From assembly GCF_910596095.1 (NCBI RefSeq), contig NC_056553.1:15754725-15818724 (forward strand): 64,000 bases of DNA, given 5' to 3'. Both the position numbers and the translations under genes were made by a program. This DNA comes from Thunnus maccoyii. Taxonomy: Eukaryota; Chordata; Actinopteri; Scombriformes; Scombridae. Within the stretch, counting starts at the first letter, position 1, and every line of letters begins with the position of its first letter. The notes beneath the pieces were generated by a model that saw only the letters and a list, made by a program, of their open reading frames with translations, was not told where the DNA came from and made no database searches. Shown one piece after another: positions 12,340-30,441 of this stretch.

Positions 12340-12718
12340 CTAAGCCATTTTGGGGACGGTGTCAGTTTCCACGGAGCACACACACACTGCTGCATTTTAC
12401 TGGGGGGTGAAGCGGATATTTTGGAGGCAAAGTTCTCGGTGCCGAAGTGGGAACCTTCCCGAGCCGAAGCCGGAGGACTGGGCTCTTTTGACGCCGCGGA
12501 TCGGATACGCAAAGAGCGCGCGAGCGGCGAGAAACAGGAGGAGTTTTTATTCGCACATCTGAAATGCGCTCCGGTCCGCCGTGCGCTCTCAGCCACTGAC
12601 AGCGTCTGCAGCCTGCTTCAAGATGGCGGCTCGGCTCCTATTCATTTTCTGCTGATCGCCTCCCAACTTTCATTGTCTATTCGCCTCAAGACCCACCGAT
12701 TCCCAGCCGAGCATTCAG
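12340..12718 (+). other. bmi1: bmi1 non-coding first exon (5' UTR)
   Basis: The CpG-rich leader ends in a consensus donor, CATTCAG|GTATGT, after 12718, and would splice to the acceptor before 16385. Vertebrate BMI1 genes have a non-coding first exon with the start codon in exon 2, and this matches. Two short upstream ORFs lie inside: 12564-12599 (11 codons plus stop) and 12623-12655 (10 codons plus stop, reading MAARLLFIFC). A long non-ATG frame across the exon is a CpG-island artefact. The 5' end is an estimate. Confidence 0.65.
12620..12630 (+). promoter_or_regulatory. YY1-type motif AAGATGGCGGC overlapping a uORF start
   Basis: This is an exact match to the extended YY1 consensus. It sits inside the bmi1 leader exon, and its ATG is also the start of the second uORF. 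YY1 motifs of this form typically lie just downstream of transcription starts, which fits. Confidence 0.55.
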
Positions 12719-13654
12719 GTATGTCTTATTCGATATCGTCTCTAACTAACGGCGGGAGAAGGCGAGGTTTCGGGTTTGTGCTTTTGTGTTTTTCTGCGTA
12801 CCGATCCAGCGGTGGATGTGGAGCTCTCAACGGTGGCTGCAGCGATCACCGACGTGGAGCTCCGTGTGTGTCTGCGCACCACTTTTTTGTAAAAGATGTT
12901 CCTCGCTCGGGCACAAACGCGAGTTAAGGTTCACGCTCAGCCGGTGTTGCATGATCCAGTGTTCAGTAATCTGTCCGTATAAATTGATCGCGGCTGATGT
13001 TTGCATTGCGTCGTTTGGATTTGTGTAAAGTGGGGGATCTCAGGCGAACCAGGCTGGACTGGCTGAGATGTTAACAGCAGCAAGTGCTCCAAAGTGTCCT
13101 TCTGCGCCCATATTTCAACATAACGTCTTCATTTTATAGAGTTGGGATGCTTAGGGTGTTATGAACTGGGTGTTATGTTGGTTTCGGGCGTATATGATCA
13201 AATGTTGGATTTATTAACTTAACTTGGATGGCTCCCATAAACGTGCCAAGGAGGCAAACCGTTTCAATTGTGCATAAATGTTTCATGACGCCTACTTGGT
13301 AAACACTGGATCATCGTTAAACATGAACTGTGGCTGTTCGTGTCTCAGTGTGTGATAATCTTGATTAAAGAAGATAATTGGTTTTGTGGGAAATTTAAAA
13401 AATATATATATGGACGACACGTCGGCCAGCTCACAAAAGGCTGGTTGTGTCTCATCAAACAGCCATAAGCAACGGCAATTTCACTTGAAATAATGGGGGC
13501 TGCTGCCAGCACAGACTGTTTGTTTGTTTGACATTATAAACTCATTATGGATTTCCATATTTTCACCTTCATGCGACTGAATGCTGGCCCACTGTGTGCC
13601 TCTGAATCTGGTGGTACAGAACAGACTGACTTGAGCTTGGGCTGTTTGCTCTTG

Positions 13655-13687
13655 GAGGGAGGGAGGGAGGGAGGAGGGGGGGGGGGG
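13655..13687 (+). other. Potential G-quadruplex in bmi1 intron 1
   Basis: GGGAGGGAGGGAGGGAGG is followed by a run of 13 G on the coding strand. It satisfies four G-tracts of at least three with one-base loops. Both the displaced DNA strand and the pre-mRNA could fold. Confidence 0.6.
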
Positions 13688-15036
13688 AATTATCATTTTT
13701 GCTCATGAATGCTAGTAGGGACCCTGTGTGGGCTTAACAGGTTCAAATGAATGTATATTTTCCCCCACTCGGGTTTCCAGCCTCACAGGTTTGTGGATAC
13801 ACGTGATACTGTAGCTTAAGCAGACTGCATCATGCTACAGTTTGCACGAGCACAATTCAGTGAAAGCGATTTCTGTTCGCATTGTCTTTAATAAGTTTCA
13901 GTCACGTGGTCAGTTATGAATCCCCACTTATTCAATTCCTTATTTTCTAAATTGACTGACAGCGGTTAATATGAGGTCTTTGTTTTTTTCCCATTGCCGA
14001 TTTTAATTGGGTTATTTCCAGCTGCTGTTGATTTACGTATAAGAGGAACCTTTACAAGAGGAACTGGTCTCATTTTGGGTATAAATTAGGTGGGCACTGG
14101 GAGAAATCTCCCCGTTTGTTGTTGCTTTAATGGCAGAATTAAAGATTAGTAGCCTGTAGCTGTTGTGGATTAACTAATGATATGTTATCAACACCCACTC
14201 CATAATTAAACCTTGCTGTCAATTTTAAAAAGGGAGCTACGTGGTATATAAGGTGCATTTTCTATGTACAGTCAATGTCTTTGTGTTCATAACTGAATCC
14301 ATATTGGAAGTGTTGAATGGACTATATTTCAACCTGCTGCATGATTCTTGGTTGGTGCTGTAGCCTTGTGATTGTATTCGTTCCCACTATGAACTTATTT
14401 TGGTTTGTGGAGTGATTGACTTGAAGTCTTCTAAAGTGAGCCTGCAGCTCCCACAGGACTGAGGCAGAAGCAGTTGTCCAAACACAAGTCAATCGATTAA
14501 TGGCTCAACAGGCTCCCCCCTGCATAATGTTATCCATCATTATCCATGTGTGATGCATCCTTTTGAACGGAGTCTCTGTCCAAACTTGCCCGCTTTGGTC
14601 TGTTAACAGCCGGCCAAGACCGGCCCGGCGGTCGGGCATGTTGCCGGCTGTGACTCCATACATACAGTGACAGTGAGGATACAGAGCTGGACAGAAGAAG
14701 GGTCACCTCTTCATGTCCAGTGTGTTGATTTTAATGTCTGGTGTTTTTACAGTAGGCTACTATATGGCAGGAAGGGGCACCCACATAGTCATAGGAGACT
14801 TTAATAATATTCACCACCTTTGGAATATTGTTTTTCCAACCATCCAAGATAAAATAGTCTCATATAAGTAGTAGTAGTATATAAGTGGAAGTAGAAAAAA
14901 AAACGCTGTTTTGGCATCGGGAGACTTATTTAAAAGCTTTTCCACTTTGTCAGAGCCGCGTTTGTGGGATGAAACAGCCATTGTCATAAAGTGTAGATGT
15001 CTAATAAAGGGCGCTATATGTGTTTTTTAGCTGGTA

Positions 15037-15458
15037 ATGGCGCAGAATAATAAGTCTGCTCCAGTGTGCGCTCCAACTTCAGCGCAGTCGCTGCTGCCTG
15101 GCCATGTTGTGCTGCACAGTGCTGGTTATCGCGCACACGCCATGAAAACCACGAACCAGAATAACGATGAGATTATTCTCCGAGTTCGGTACATACTCTC
15201 CTCCCCGTGGTCCGTAAAGATTTGGGAAGCTGGTGTAAACCCGTCGGATACTGGCTTTATTTGCCCCCTTTCGAAGGAAACCCCGCAGCCCGTTGAACCG
15301 ATACGGGCTTTTTTTTTTTTTTCCTCCACAAAATGGCAGCCGTGCTGTCGGCAGACTGGCAGTCCAGCGGCTGTGTGCGCGGAGGGACGCGGAGCCTCCG
15401 GTCCCTCCTTATTCCCGCTCTGAACACCGGCAGCTCGCCGTGCTGTTGTTTTTGGTGA
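15037..15458 (+). promoter_or_regulatory. CpG-rich block in bmi1 intron 1; possible alternative first exon
   Basis: A second island-like, CpG-rich stretch inside an otherwise AT-rich intron. It contains a 41-codon ATG frame (15333-15458, beginning MAAVLSADWQ) that runs into a donor-like TTTTTG|GTGAGA after 15454. Spliced to bmi1 exon 2 it would be out of frame, so it would be a leader exon with a uORF and not an alternative protein start. It may equally be an unspliced regulatory island. Confidence 0.3.
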
Positions 15459-16209
15459 GACATCCTGCCTTGTTCTGGTCACTGGCGACCAGCCATGTGG
15501 GCTAAAAAGCAAAAGGAGTTGCCATAGAAACGCTCAGGTTTCCCCACAGCCTATGTGGCACACCTGACGCAGTGAATGGGTGTCTCCTATCATCCCCCTT
15601 TTCACCCACAATCACCCCGGGGCGCCAGTCTCCGTGTTGAATATTATTTTCCACCTAAGATTTCAAACTTCGGCTGAATTCCTGTTTTTAAAAAATGAAG
15701 CTGTTACTCTGGTGAAAGTGACACATTGAGATACCCAATTCATAAAATCTGTCTCAGATTTATTTTATCAGCGTCACTCATAGATTTGTATTATTATTTT
15801 TTTTTTTTAGCTGTCTTATTTAAAACTTTAAAACTAAATTTCAAACCTGGAGTCACTTAGTGCCGCATTACGCATTTAACACCAGACTGTCCGATCTGTA
15901 AGATTTTGCAGAATGCGTCCAAATCGGGACTTGTGAACCCAAAATTTTCCGCGCCATGGCTCATGTCTGAGCAGAGAAATCTTTTGATGTAAGCTCATTT
16001 TTTTTCTGTGTGCTTGTTACATCTGCTCTGTTCTCTGTTGTCGCCAAGTGTTTAACGCTGTAGATTTAAGATGATGGAGAGGAGAGGAAGGAGCGCATCG
16101 ATCTCTCAGTGGATATTTATGATTATTCAGTGCGCTTCGGTCAAATGACTCTACGGTGCCTTTGCCTATCAATCTGCCACAAAGAGCCTTCCCCGTAGGT
16201 TATTATTGA

Positions 16210-21566
<5,357 letters not shown>

Positions 21567-21660
21567 CGCGGGGCTCCAGACCGGACCGGACCAGCCAACG
21601 CCAGACATCCGCTCAGCTAATACTGTCTTCATGCCAACGTAGTTCCATTGTGTAGACCAT

Positions 21661-21662
<2 letters not shown>

Positions 21663-21728
<66 letters not shown>

Positions 21729-21737
21729 TCTCTCTCC
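21663..21737. repeat. (CT)n microsatellite in the bmi1 3' UTR
   Basis: Nearly pure CT for 75 bp with two interruptions (TTT and TGT). It would be a long polypyrimidine tract in the mRNA. Confidence 0.95.
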
Positions 21738-22561
21738 ATTTGTTGTTATAAATATTATGGTATCATATGTAAGTTTAAACGTAGTGGAATCAGAGACATC
21801 TCAAAATAAAGAATGAGGAAGTCGGGTGATGTGGGAATTTTATTATGATGTTGGGGGGAAAAAAAGAAAGTTGGGAAGGAGAAGGAAGCATTTATCCCCC
21901 TGTTTAAAGCTACATCTTTATTTTACAGAAGTGACTGAAGATAGTCTTTTATATATCTATATTTTTCTTCAAATCAAACGTGTTCATCATGATTGTTTCA
22001 TGTGTGTTTTGGGATATTTTTGCAGCCATCCGTTTAAACATGCATGCTCATGGTTAACACTTTTTTTTTTTTTAATTTAGTGGAAGAGGATTCTGCGTGT
22101 TTGCCCCCACAAGTCTCACTTTGGAAGTGTTTCAGGCATCGATCCTGTCTCAATGAAAGGAAAGCCGTGTGCTTGGGAAAAATAAGTTTGTATTAGCGCT
22201 GTTGGCTTCACGGGAAAAAATGCCTATAATATGGAGGAAAAATCCACTTTTCTTCGCCTTTTACTGGAAAAAAAAACAAACTTTCTTGTAGCTGCAGTGG
22301 AAGTGGATCCTCCACGTCTTTAACACGTATAAGCAGTTTTAGAGAATCCACGTGTAAATAGAGACAAAATGCATATTTAATCAGCGATGATGTTATTCTC
22401 TTATTCCCCTTTGTTCTGAGGGAATGACTTGGGCTCCTGTTCAGCTCCATTTCATGCTCAACGACAGATGTTTTGATGTCTCCCGTGTTTTCCGTATTTG
22501 TATCGCTCGATTGTATGAACAACTTATTGTATTGTTACTGTTGCACAGTATAAAACATCTA

Positions 22562-22567
22562 AATAAA
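22562..22567 (+). terminator. bmi1 distal polyadenylation signal
   Basis: AATAAA, 996 bp downstream of the stop codon, with T-rich sequence about 25 bp further on. The proximal alternative is at 21805-21810. Confidence 0.55.
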
Positions 22568-22600
22568 AACATTTTACACTTATGGGAGCAGTTTTTTTCC

Positions 22601-24690
22601 CCTTTTTTTGTGGTGGAAGAAGATCGGCGTGAACTGAGCTGAATAATCAAATGAAGCTAAATTGAAATGAGGCGCAAAGAGCCAGATGTCAGTGTGAGTC
22701 ATCGGTGATGAAGATAACTCAGTTAAGGAGGCCAGCTGTGAGCAGCCAGGACCCGTGATCACGTCATGTTTCTGAATACATTCAGTTCAGATAGAAGGCT
22801 TTTTAATCTTTCTTTTGTACTAATGATTTATCACATGAGTAATTATATTTCACTGCATTGAAACGCACTGTGTCGATACAAAATACAAACAAAACAAGTA
22901 AAAACTTTAATTTGTTTGAGGCAAAAACAGATTATTCATATTTTTATTTCATAAATAAATCTCAGTGTCATTTTCCTTCTCTACTAATGCTGGCATTTGA
23001 TCTGTAAAACTGTATATTTTTAGACATTTTTATGATTATTTTGGATGTTGAGTAGCCTAAGTTAAATTTTCATAATTACATTTTCATTTTTTTAAAATTT
23101 ATATTTCAATTTTTTTTTTGTAAATTGGATATTTAATTAATTAAGAAAATAAAAAATGCACACATTTTTGATGTTGAAACCACTCATCTAGGCGATTTTT
23201 TTTATTTCAAATTTAGCTCTCCAGTAAAAGCAGATTCAGCCTGAATTAGTAAATGTTCACACAGAGCTTTAATCTCACTGCAGAGAACAGCTGATAAGGG
23301 CTTAATTTTTATTTTACATCAGGGCTTTACAGGCTCAGCTTCATTACCTCACAACACAGAAGCATCAAGTAATACAAGGGAAATATTCCCTTTTCGGATT
23401 TGAAACAGATGGGGAACAAATACTGTTCTCCAAGACTTAATTGGATGACAATCAATTAATTTGAATGTGTCAATTATCTCTCCGGTAAAAAAAAAAAAAA
23501 AAAAAGACAGACAGAAAAGAAATTGACCTAAAACGAAACCAACAACATTCCGCATTTACATTTAGTTAAAAAACAAACATAAAATCTGATTAATGATCCA
23601 ATTAGAAATTATCTTCGGTTCAACCAAATAACGTTAAAACTATTGATTAGGACAAACAGCTGGAGCACAGTATCAACAAACAACATGATTTTAAAAACAC
23701 ACAAATACGGTTAAAAAACCCCCCAAAAAACACTAAATAAAATAAAAATGGAGAAGGTCTGGATTCTTGTGAAATCATAACAATCTAATTGCATTTGGCA
23801 AGAAAGACTTTCCGTTTACACAGGAAAGACTTATTTGATGTTGGGATTAATATTTCTTCTGAAGGAGATACATTTTAAATTTCTTTTTCCTGATATAGAA
23901 ACCTAAATTGTAGCCAATTTAAAAGGCTTTGAAAAATGAAATCAGCAGCCGACTCTTGCACTTAAATTAGTCACCATGGCCAGTCAGCTGTATGGTAACA
24001 TGATCAAAATGATGTCATGTTATGGCCCTGTGCCGAACTTCACTTATTTTTATTTATACGTTTTTATTGCCATTGGCAGATATAGGCTTTATAATTACAT
24101 TGTATTCTCTGTTTGCAGTGGTAGCACAGATGTAGCTGTGTCTTACAATACAGTAGGCTACAAAATGAGAAAAAGGAGATAGGCTGAATGATTGGAACGA
24201 CCACGTTTCCTTCCTAATAAAGATTATGTGGGCTATCACTCATTTTAAACAGGGCCGAGCTTTGGGAAAACAACAAGAGGAACTAACCCAGGCAGGCAGG
24301 CAGGCAGGTCATTTCAGGACAAACTCCTTGAGCAGGCAAAGCAAGCAAAACTAGAAAAAAAAGGAAAAAATCTTTTTCAGTATGAAGGATGCAGCGCCGC
24401 TCAGTGCTGACTGAGATCAAGTTCGTAACTTTATTAGACAAGAAGATGCCCGAGTTCTGCTTTCTTTTGAATCGTGTTGAATAATCATGTTGTGAAAGTC
24501 TGGCAAGTTGTCTGTTTTTTTTAGCGGGAACAAAAGACGGCGCGAACTGTTAAAATGAGGAAGCCTACAGAGCTCTCACACTGAACATTTTTCCGGGGAC
24601 CACGAGCGTCTGCGATGTGCGCGCAAAATCCGAGAGTGAGTCATCTTTAGAGGAGACGATCTTCGGCGAGGCAGGCGCGACAGAGCGTTC
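22601..24690. other. bmi1-spag6 spacer
   Basis: AT-rich, with A/T homopolymer runs (for example poly-A at 23487-23505) and a (GGCA)n tetranucleotide run at about 24288-24308. No exon, RNA gene or transposon was recognised. Composition becomes GC/CpG-rich from about 24580, where the spag6 promoter begins. Confidence 0.6.
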
Positions 24691-24702
24691 TGCTTCCTGT
24701 GC

Positions 24703-24716
24703 GTTGCCACGGCAAC
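24703..24716. promoter_or_regulatory. RFX X-box in the spag6 promoter
   Basis: GTTGCCACGGCAAC is a perfect inverted repeat (GTTGCC-AC-GGCAAC) matching the X-box consensus bound by RFX factors, which drive ciliary genes together with FOXJ1. It lies 163 bp upstream of the spag6 start codon in a CpG-rich stretch. Its place before an axonemal gene makes a functional role likely. Confidence 0.75.
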
Positions 24717-24878
24717 ACTTAACAACACTAACTACCTAGCTTAACCCAAACCTGGAGACGGCCAGGAGCAACAGTACACTAAATCCTGTCATAACTTCAA
24801 ACTGTTTTTTTGGGAGGACGAAGATAATTAACGAGGGAAAAATAAATATTCAAGAGTCAATTTTCCAGCAGTGTAACA

Positions 24879-27800
24879 ATGAGTCAACGGCAGATCATTC
24901 AAGGTGAGATTCATGAGTTGTTTTGATTCATAAAAAGTAGATTCAGCTTGTTATCCACGCTGTCTTTCTGTCTGTTTGTGCTCTGCAGCTTTTGAGCAGT
25001 ATCAAAAATCGAGGATGCAGTTCGTGCAAACTGTTGCTGATCTGGCAGCCAGGCCACAAAACATAGAAATCCTTCAAAATGCGGGTAAGAAACCAGACAA
25101 TAACCATTAACTATGTTATATTAAACTCATATCTCCAGAGTTTATTCCTCTCCTCTCCTCTCCTGCAGGTGTGATGTCCATGCTGCGTCCCTTGATGTTG
25201 GATGTTGTTCCCAGCATCCAGCAGACGGCAGCTCTGGCTCTTGGCCGCCTGGCAGACCACAGTGACGACCTGGCCGAGGCTGTGGTGAAGGAGGACATCC
25301 TGCCCCAGCTGATCCACTCTCTGGCCTCGCAGAATGTCAGTATCTCATCCTCTGGAAAGTGACTATACTGTCAGTCTTTGGAGGCTGGTGTGTGTGTGTG
25401 AAAGAGAGAGAGAGAGAGAGAGGAAAAAGACAGACAGAGGCTGTCACCCTGCAGGACCTCAGGGTCAGCCCCCTGAATGTGAGAGTGTGTTTTGGGCTAA
25501 CTTGGCAGTTCGCCTGGGGGCTACTTCAGAAGCTAAGAGCCCTTTACCATGAGAGCAACCAGGCCTTTGTTTTCTCTTTTCTTTGGCTCTCTTAGCCCAC
25601 TCAGAGGCTCAGAATGAAGGGCAGTGGGGTTTGTTATTAGGGGACCTTTCAGTCTCATATCTTAAAGTCCCCCCACTACTCAAAAATATATTTTTCTTCT
25701 TGTTCCTTCAGTTGGATGTTTGAGCTTCACTGTGCAGAATGATGTATGTGCAGTTTGATACTAGAAGGCTGTTTTCACATTCATCCACTGAAAGTAGAAA
25801 GTTGAATGTGAAAATTGAAGTAAAAGGGGCGGGCCTACAAGCACGATTTGTGACATCACAACTATTTTGGAAGCAGATCCTGGTCCAATATTCAACTTAC
25901 ACAAGTGTGATTTGGAAACTTGAAGCCTCCAGTGCACAAACACTGAAAAATGGGTTTTACAGTGAAGCAGGAGACATCTTGTGTCCAGCAGGAAAACATT
26001 AGAAATTAAATATATTTATATATTCATAGATTCTGGTTTTTTAATGGAGTAGAAGGAGTAGATGTAATTTTAAGAATTTTTAACTAGGTAATTAAACTTT
26101 TTTTTTTGCAGAAAAATATATCAGACATAAATTATTATCCAAAGCAGAGTATTTTTATATGTCTTAAAACATGTCTGGAGGGCATCTTTAATAACACTAT
26201 TCAGTTCAAATTTAATACATTTTTATTTCAAATATGACAAGAATTCAGTGTTTGATGTCCAAATTTATTTTATTTTACTACCACTGAAACCTGTAGACAA
26301 AATCACAGTGGCTACTGTTCTATCAACCTGAGATTAATGATTATAACCATGATTGTGACAGTTTTCTGGGCTGTAATGGACCACAAACATGAGTTACATC
26401 AACATGCAGGACAGCATATATATTTTTGTCTGTGAATTATATTTTTGGCATACAGAAGGAATATGCATTTGTATATGTACAGCTTATATACAGAAACATA
26501 TTTATTTATTTGGTGTAATAACAACACTTCATATTCATTTCTGTGTTTTGTCACTGTTCTGAAATGTGAAACACCAGTTTGTGGAACAATAAGATAAGAT
26601 AAGATAAGACAGTCATGGCATCAGTAGCTACTTTTCTATTTTGTGGGCTTGATAAGGTCAGAAGAAAAGAAAAATATTTGATTTTACATTCATTATCACT
26701 CTAATACACATACAGCATTATGTGGGTGAAACAATCAGAAATTAAAGGCAATGTCAACAAAACATGGGTGTTAAATACATGAGATGTTTAAATAATTAAT
26801 TTGTTTTAAAAAGAGAAAAGTTTAAGAAAGAAACAAAAAGAAAATCTTGATCATTTCATTGCAGCATTTGCATAGCAGGGTTATCATCAAATAACTAAAC
26901 AACCTAACTAGTTTATATCTCTCAATGATAAAAACCTGGTTTCAATTTAAACTCAGTTGTTATTTCATCTCATTTAATCATGTGTATATCTGTGTTTTTG
27001 TGTGCAGAGGTTCTATAAGAAGGCAGCAGCGTTTGTGCTTCGTGCAGTGGCCAAACACTCCCCTGAGCTGTCCCAGGCAGTGGTGGCTAGAGGGGGGGTG
27101 GACGCCCTGGTTCTCTGCCTGGAGGAGTTTGACCCCGGGGTGAAGGAGGCTGCCGCCTGGGCTCTGGGCTACATCGCACGACACAATGCACGTAAGGAGC
27201 ACACACTGACATGCTCTGATTTCTGTCATTTAGATTGGAGAGAAATTTAATGGCATGATAAGATTTATAAGCATCATCCATACAGCGCTGTGAATAAAAC
27301 ATTTAAAAGGGCACACACTTCTCTTTCATTTATACTCTAGCATTTGCATATCTTTTATATATGTGTGTTTCATGTTTTCCACCTCTTCTTGTCACTATGC
27401 AGTGTTGTCACAGTCGGTGGTGGATGCAGGCGCCGTCCCCCTGCTGGTGTTGTGTCTTCTGGAGCCTGAGATGGCTCTCAAACGCATCGCAGCCTCCACT
27501 CTCAGTGACATCGCCAAACACACACCAGAGCTGGCCCAGACTGTGGTTGAAACCGGTGCCATCGCACATCTGGCACAGATGATCCTCAATCCAGATGCTA
27601 AACTCAAGGTAAGGCCAGTCAAAGGACAGCCTGACAGCTGCTGAAATGAAAAAAAGCCTGAGAAAAATAACTAAGGCATGCATCCTAAATATTCATGTAA
27701 CCTCAGTAAAAAGAATGATTATTGAAGATCAAGGAGGGTTTTTAACAATAACAAAACAAATGCTTTTCTTTCAAAATCACATGTATTTATGATTTAATTA

Positions 27801-30398
27801 TCCAAGCATTATATTAACAGCAGATTTGTGGAGCTGTTTCTATTTTTAAAAATTAGATCCCAACCAAAAAAAATCTTTTTTTTCCTTCAGGGATTTTACA
27901 TCAAATTTGGAATCTATCTCTTCTTATTGTTCTGCAGCCATTTATTCTTCCTGCTGAAGTTCCCCCTCATTCAGCTTTTAAACAAGCCTTGTCTGAATTA
28001 CATGTAAAACATTGCAATTTGTGAGTAGTTTGTTGGGAAGAAAACAAATTAAACAAATTAAATTAAAGTTTTATAACATCATTTTTATAACATAATTTTA
28101 TTGGGAATACACTTAACAGTTGAAAATATTCATGGACATGAACAAGAAAATTTTTCAGTATATGTTTATACTGTATATATAAGGTGATTTTCTATTTAAG
28201 GTAAATTATAAAATTATCAAGTGTAAATTTTCTTTAGTGTTTTTAGTTAAATTGGGTACAAATTACAAATCTAGTTAAAAATGATAGATTGTGTGTTAGT
28301 GTTTTAAGGCACACCAAGATGGTAGAATAGTGATGCATCTAAAATATGCCATTGTGTTGACATTTTTTAGATCCTGCAAGCTACAAAATCTCAAGTTTCC
28401 ATCAGTCTTCAAAAAACCTTGAAAAGTTGTGAAATTTGAAGAAAATGTTGCATCCATCCTTGAAAAAAATTCTTTAAATTTCTTTAAGAAAATGAAGTTT
28501 TGTGGCAGGCAGTTTAAATGGTAAATATACACAATGATTACTGGTAGATTTTGTAACTTTAGAAGCATTTACAAAGACAGCAAATTCAATCATATTTAAT
28601 AATGTACAATCCAAACCCAGCCGGCAAAAGTACCAGCTGTGGTTTAGAAATGTAAAAAACACAATGCAGTCATTTTAGAAATGTTGTTCTCCAATCAGAG
28701 GCAGGTGTTCTCGGCCCTCAGCCAGATCAGCAAGCACTCAGTCAGCCTGGCAGAGATGGTGATAGAGGCTGAGATCTTCCCCGCTGCAGTGGCGTGCCTC
28801 AGAGACCCGGATGAGTACGTCAGGAAAAACGTCACCACCCTGATGAGGGAGGTGGTCAAACACACACCAGAGGTATACTGCACAGACTCACACTCGTATG
28901 CACAATTATGGATTATCACACACACACATACACACGCGGTAACATGTCTGTGTGTGTTTCCAGCTGTCCCAAGTGATTGTGAATTGTGGCGGCATGGCAG
29001 CAGTGATCGACTATCTGGGTGATTGCCATGGAAACCTGCGCCTGCCGGGGATCATGATGCTGGGATACGTGGCAGCTCACAGTGAGAGCCTTGCCATGGC
29101 TGTTATTCTCTCCAAGGTGTGTGTGTATGTGTGCGTGTGTGTGTGTGTGCGGTTGTTAACAGCTAAACCCACCACTCCGACCAGAGACATTCCTTCAGGT
29201 CCTGTATGTAGGTCACATTAACTCAACCTCCTGATGTGCTGTGTACCCTCCTGTCCTGCAGGGGGTGCCCCAGCTGGGCCTGTGTCTGTCAGAGGAGGCT
29301 GAGCATCACATCAAGGCGGCCACAGCCTGGTCCATCGGCCAGATAGGCCATCACACGCCTGAGCACGCCAAGGCTGTGGCCACAGCCAACCTGCTTCCCA
29401 AGCTGCTGCAGCTCTACATGGACGCCAGCAGCTCAGAGGACCTGCAGACCAAAGTGAGCTGAAGTGCTGAAATACATTTTGTGTCACAACAGAAATCAAA
29501 GCCAAACAAACTCTTTTGAGCCACAAAGATAAAGAGAATTTGTCATTTATTTTAGAAGCATAAAACCAGTGTGTTTCATTCCTCTTGTGTCTTCTTTTCA
29601 GAGTAAGAAGGCTCTGAAGAACATCTTGCAGAAGTGTACCTACGTGCCTGCTCTGGAGCCCCTCCTCTACGACGCTCCCAGCAACATCCTCAAACACGTT
29701 GTCTGTCAGTTCAGCAAGGTGAGCGACTCTATGACCAGCATCACAATCCTGAAGTCTGCTTTTTAAAAAAAAAACAAAAAACATGTTAAACATGTTAGTT
29801 TTTTCCAGTTTTGATGGTTCAGATCAGGAAAGTTTCTCTCCTCTCTCTCCCCTCCTCTTCTCTCCAAGGTGCTGCCTCATGACAGCAAGGCTCGCCGTCT
29901 GTTTGTGACCAGCGGGGGACTAAAGAAAGTGCAGGAGATCAAGGCTGAGCCCGGCACCCCTCTGCAGGAGTACATCAACTCTATCAACAGCTGTTTCCCT
30001 GAAGAGATAGTCAGGTATCCTGCCCACGCAAACACACACGCTTAAACACATGCTTTATTTGACATCTGAACCCTGTGTGTGGGGTACGTAAACAGTAATC
30101 AAGGAATGACTGATCACATCACATGACTGTACAGACAGACATCATTACACAGCTGTGTGCACGTTGGTTTTTCTCTCTCCTATCACTGCCAGCTAAAACC
30201 TCTGCTTTTTCGTAGCATTTAATAAAAGAACCCTAAATGAAATTCAGCAAAATGTCCAAGAATACCACAGGATCATTAATAATAAAGGTCACATAAGAAT
30301 AAAGCCAGCAAACAGAACAATTCAAAAAGCAGAGTTCAGCACTATTTCAAGGCTCTCTTGTCCTTTCCACCATTATCCTTCAGTGGAAGGTATTTACA

Positions 30399-30441
<43 letters not shown>

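Larger units (their letters stand above)
21567..22600 (+). other. bmi1: bmi1 3' UTR
   Basis: About 1 kb after the stop. It holds a long CT microsatellite near its start and AATAAA signals at 21805-21810 and 22562-22567. The distal signal is followed by a T-rich, GTGGTGG-containing stretch that would suit a downstream element. The short frames across it are not genes. Confidence 0.6.

Noticed and set aside
12421..12927. 168-codon plus-strand reading frame
   Set aside because: It does not start with ATG, overlaps the bmi1 non-coding leader exon and its donor, and its composition simply reflects a CpG island.
15126..15512. 128-codon frame on the minus strand (and an overlapping plus-strand frame) in bmi1 intron 1
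   Set aside because: Both span a poly-T/poly-A run and resemble CpG-island artefacts; neither matches a family.
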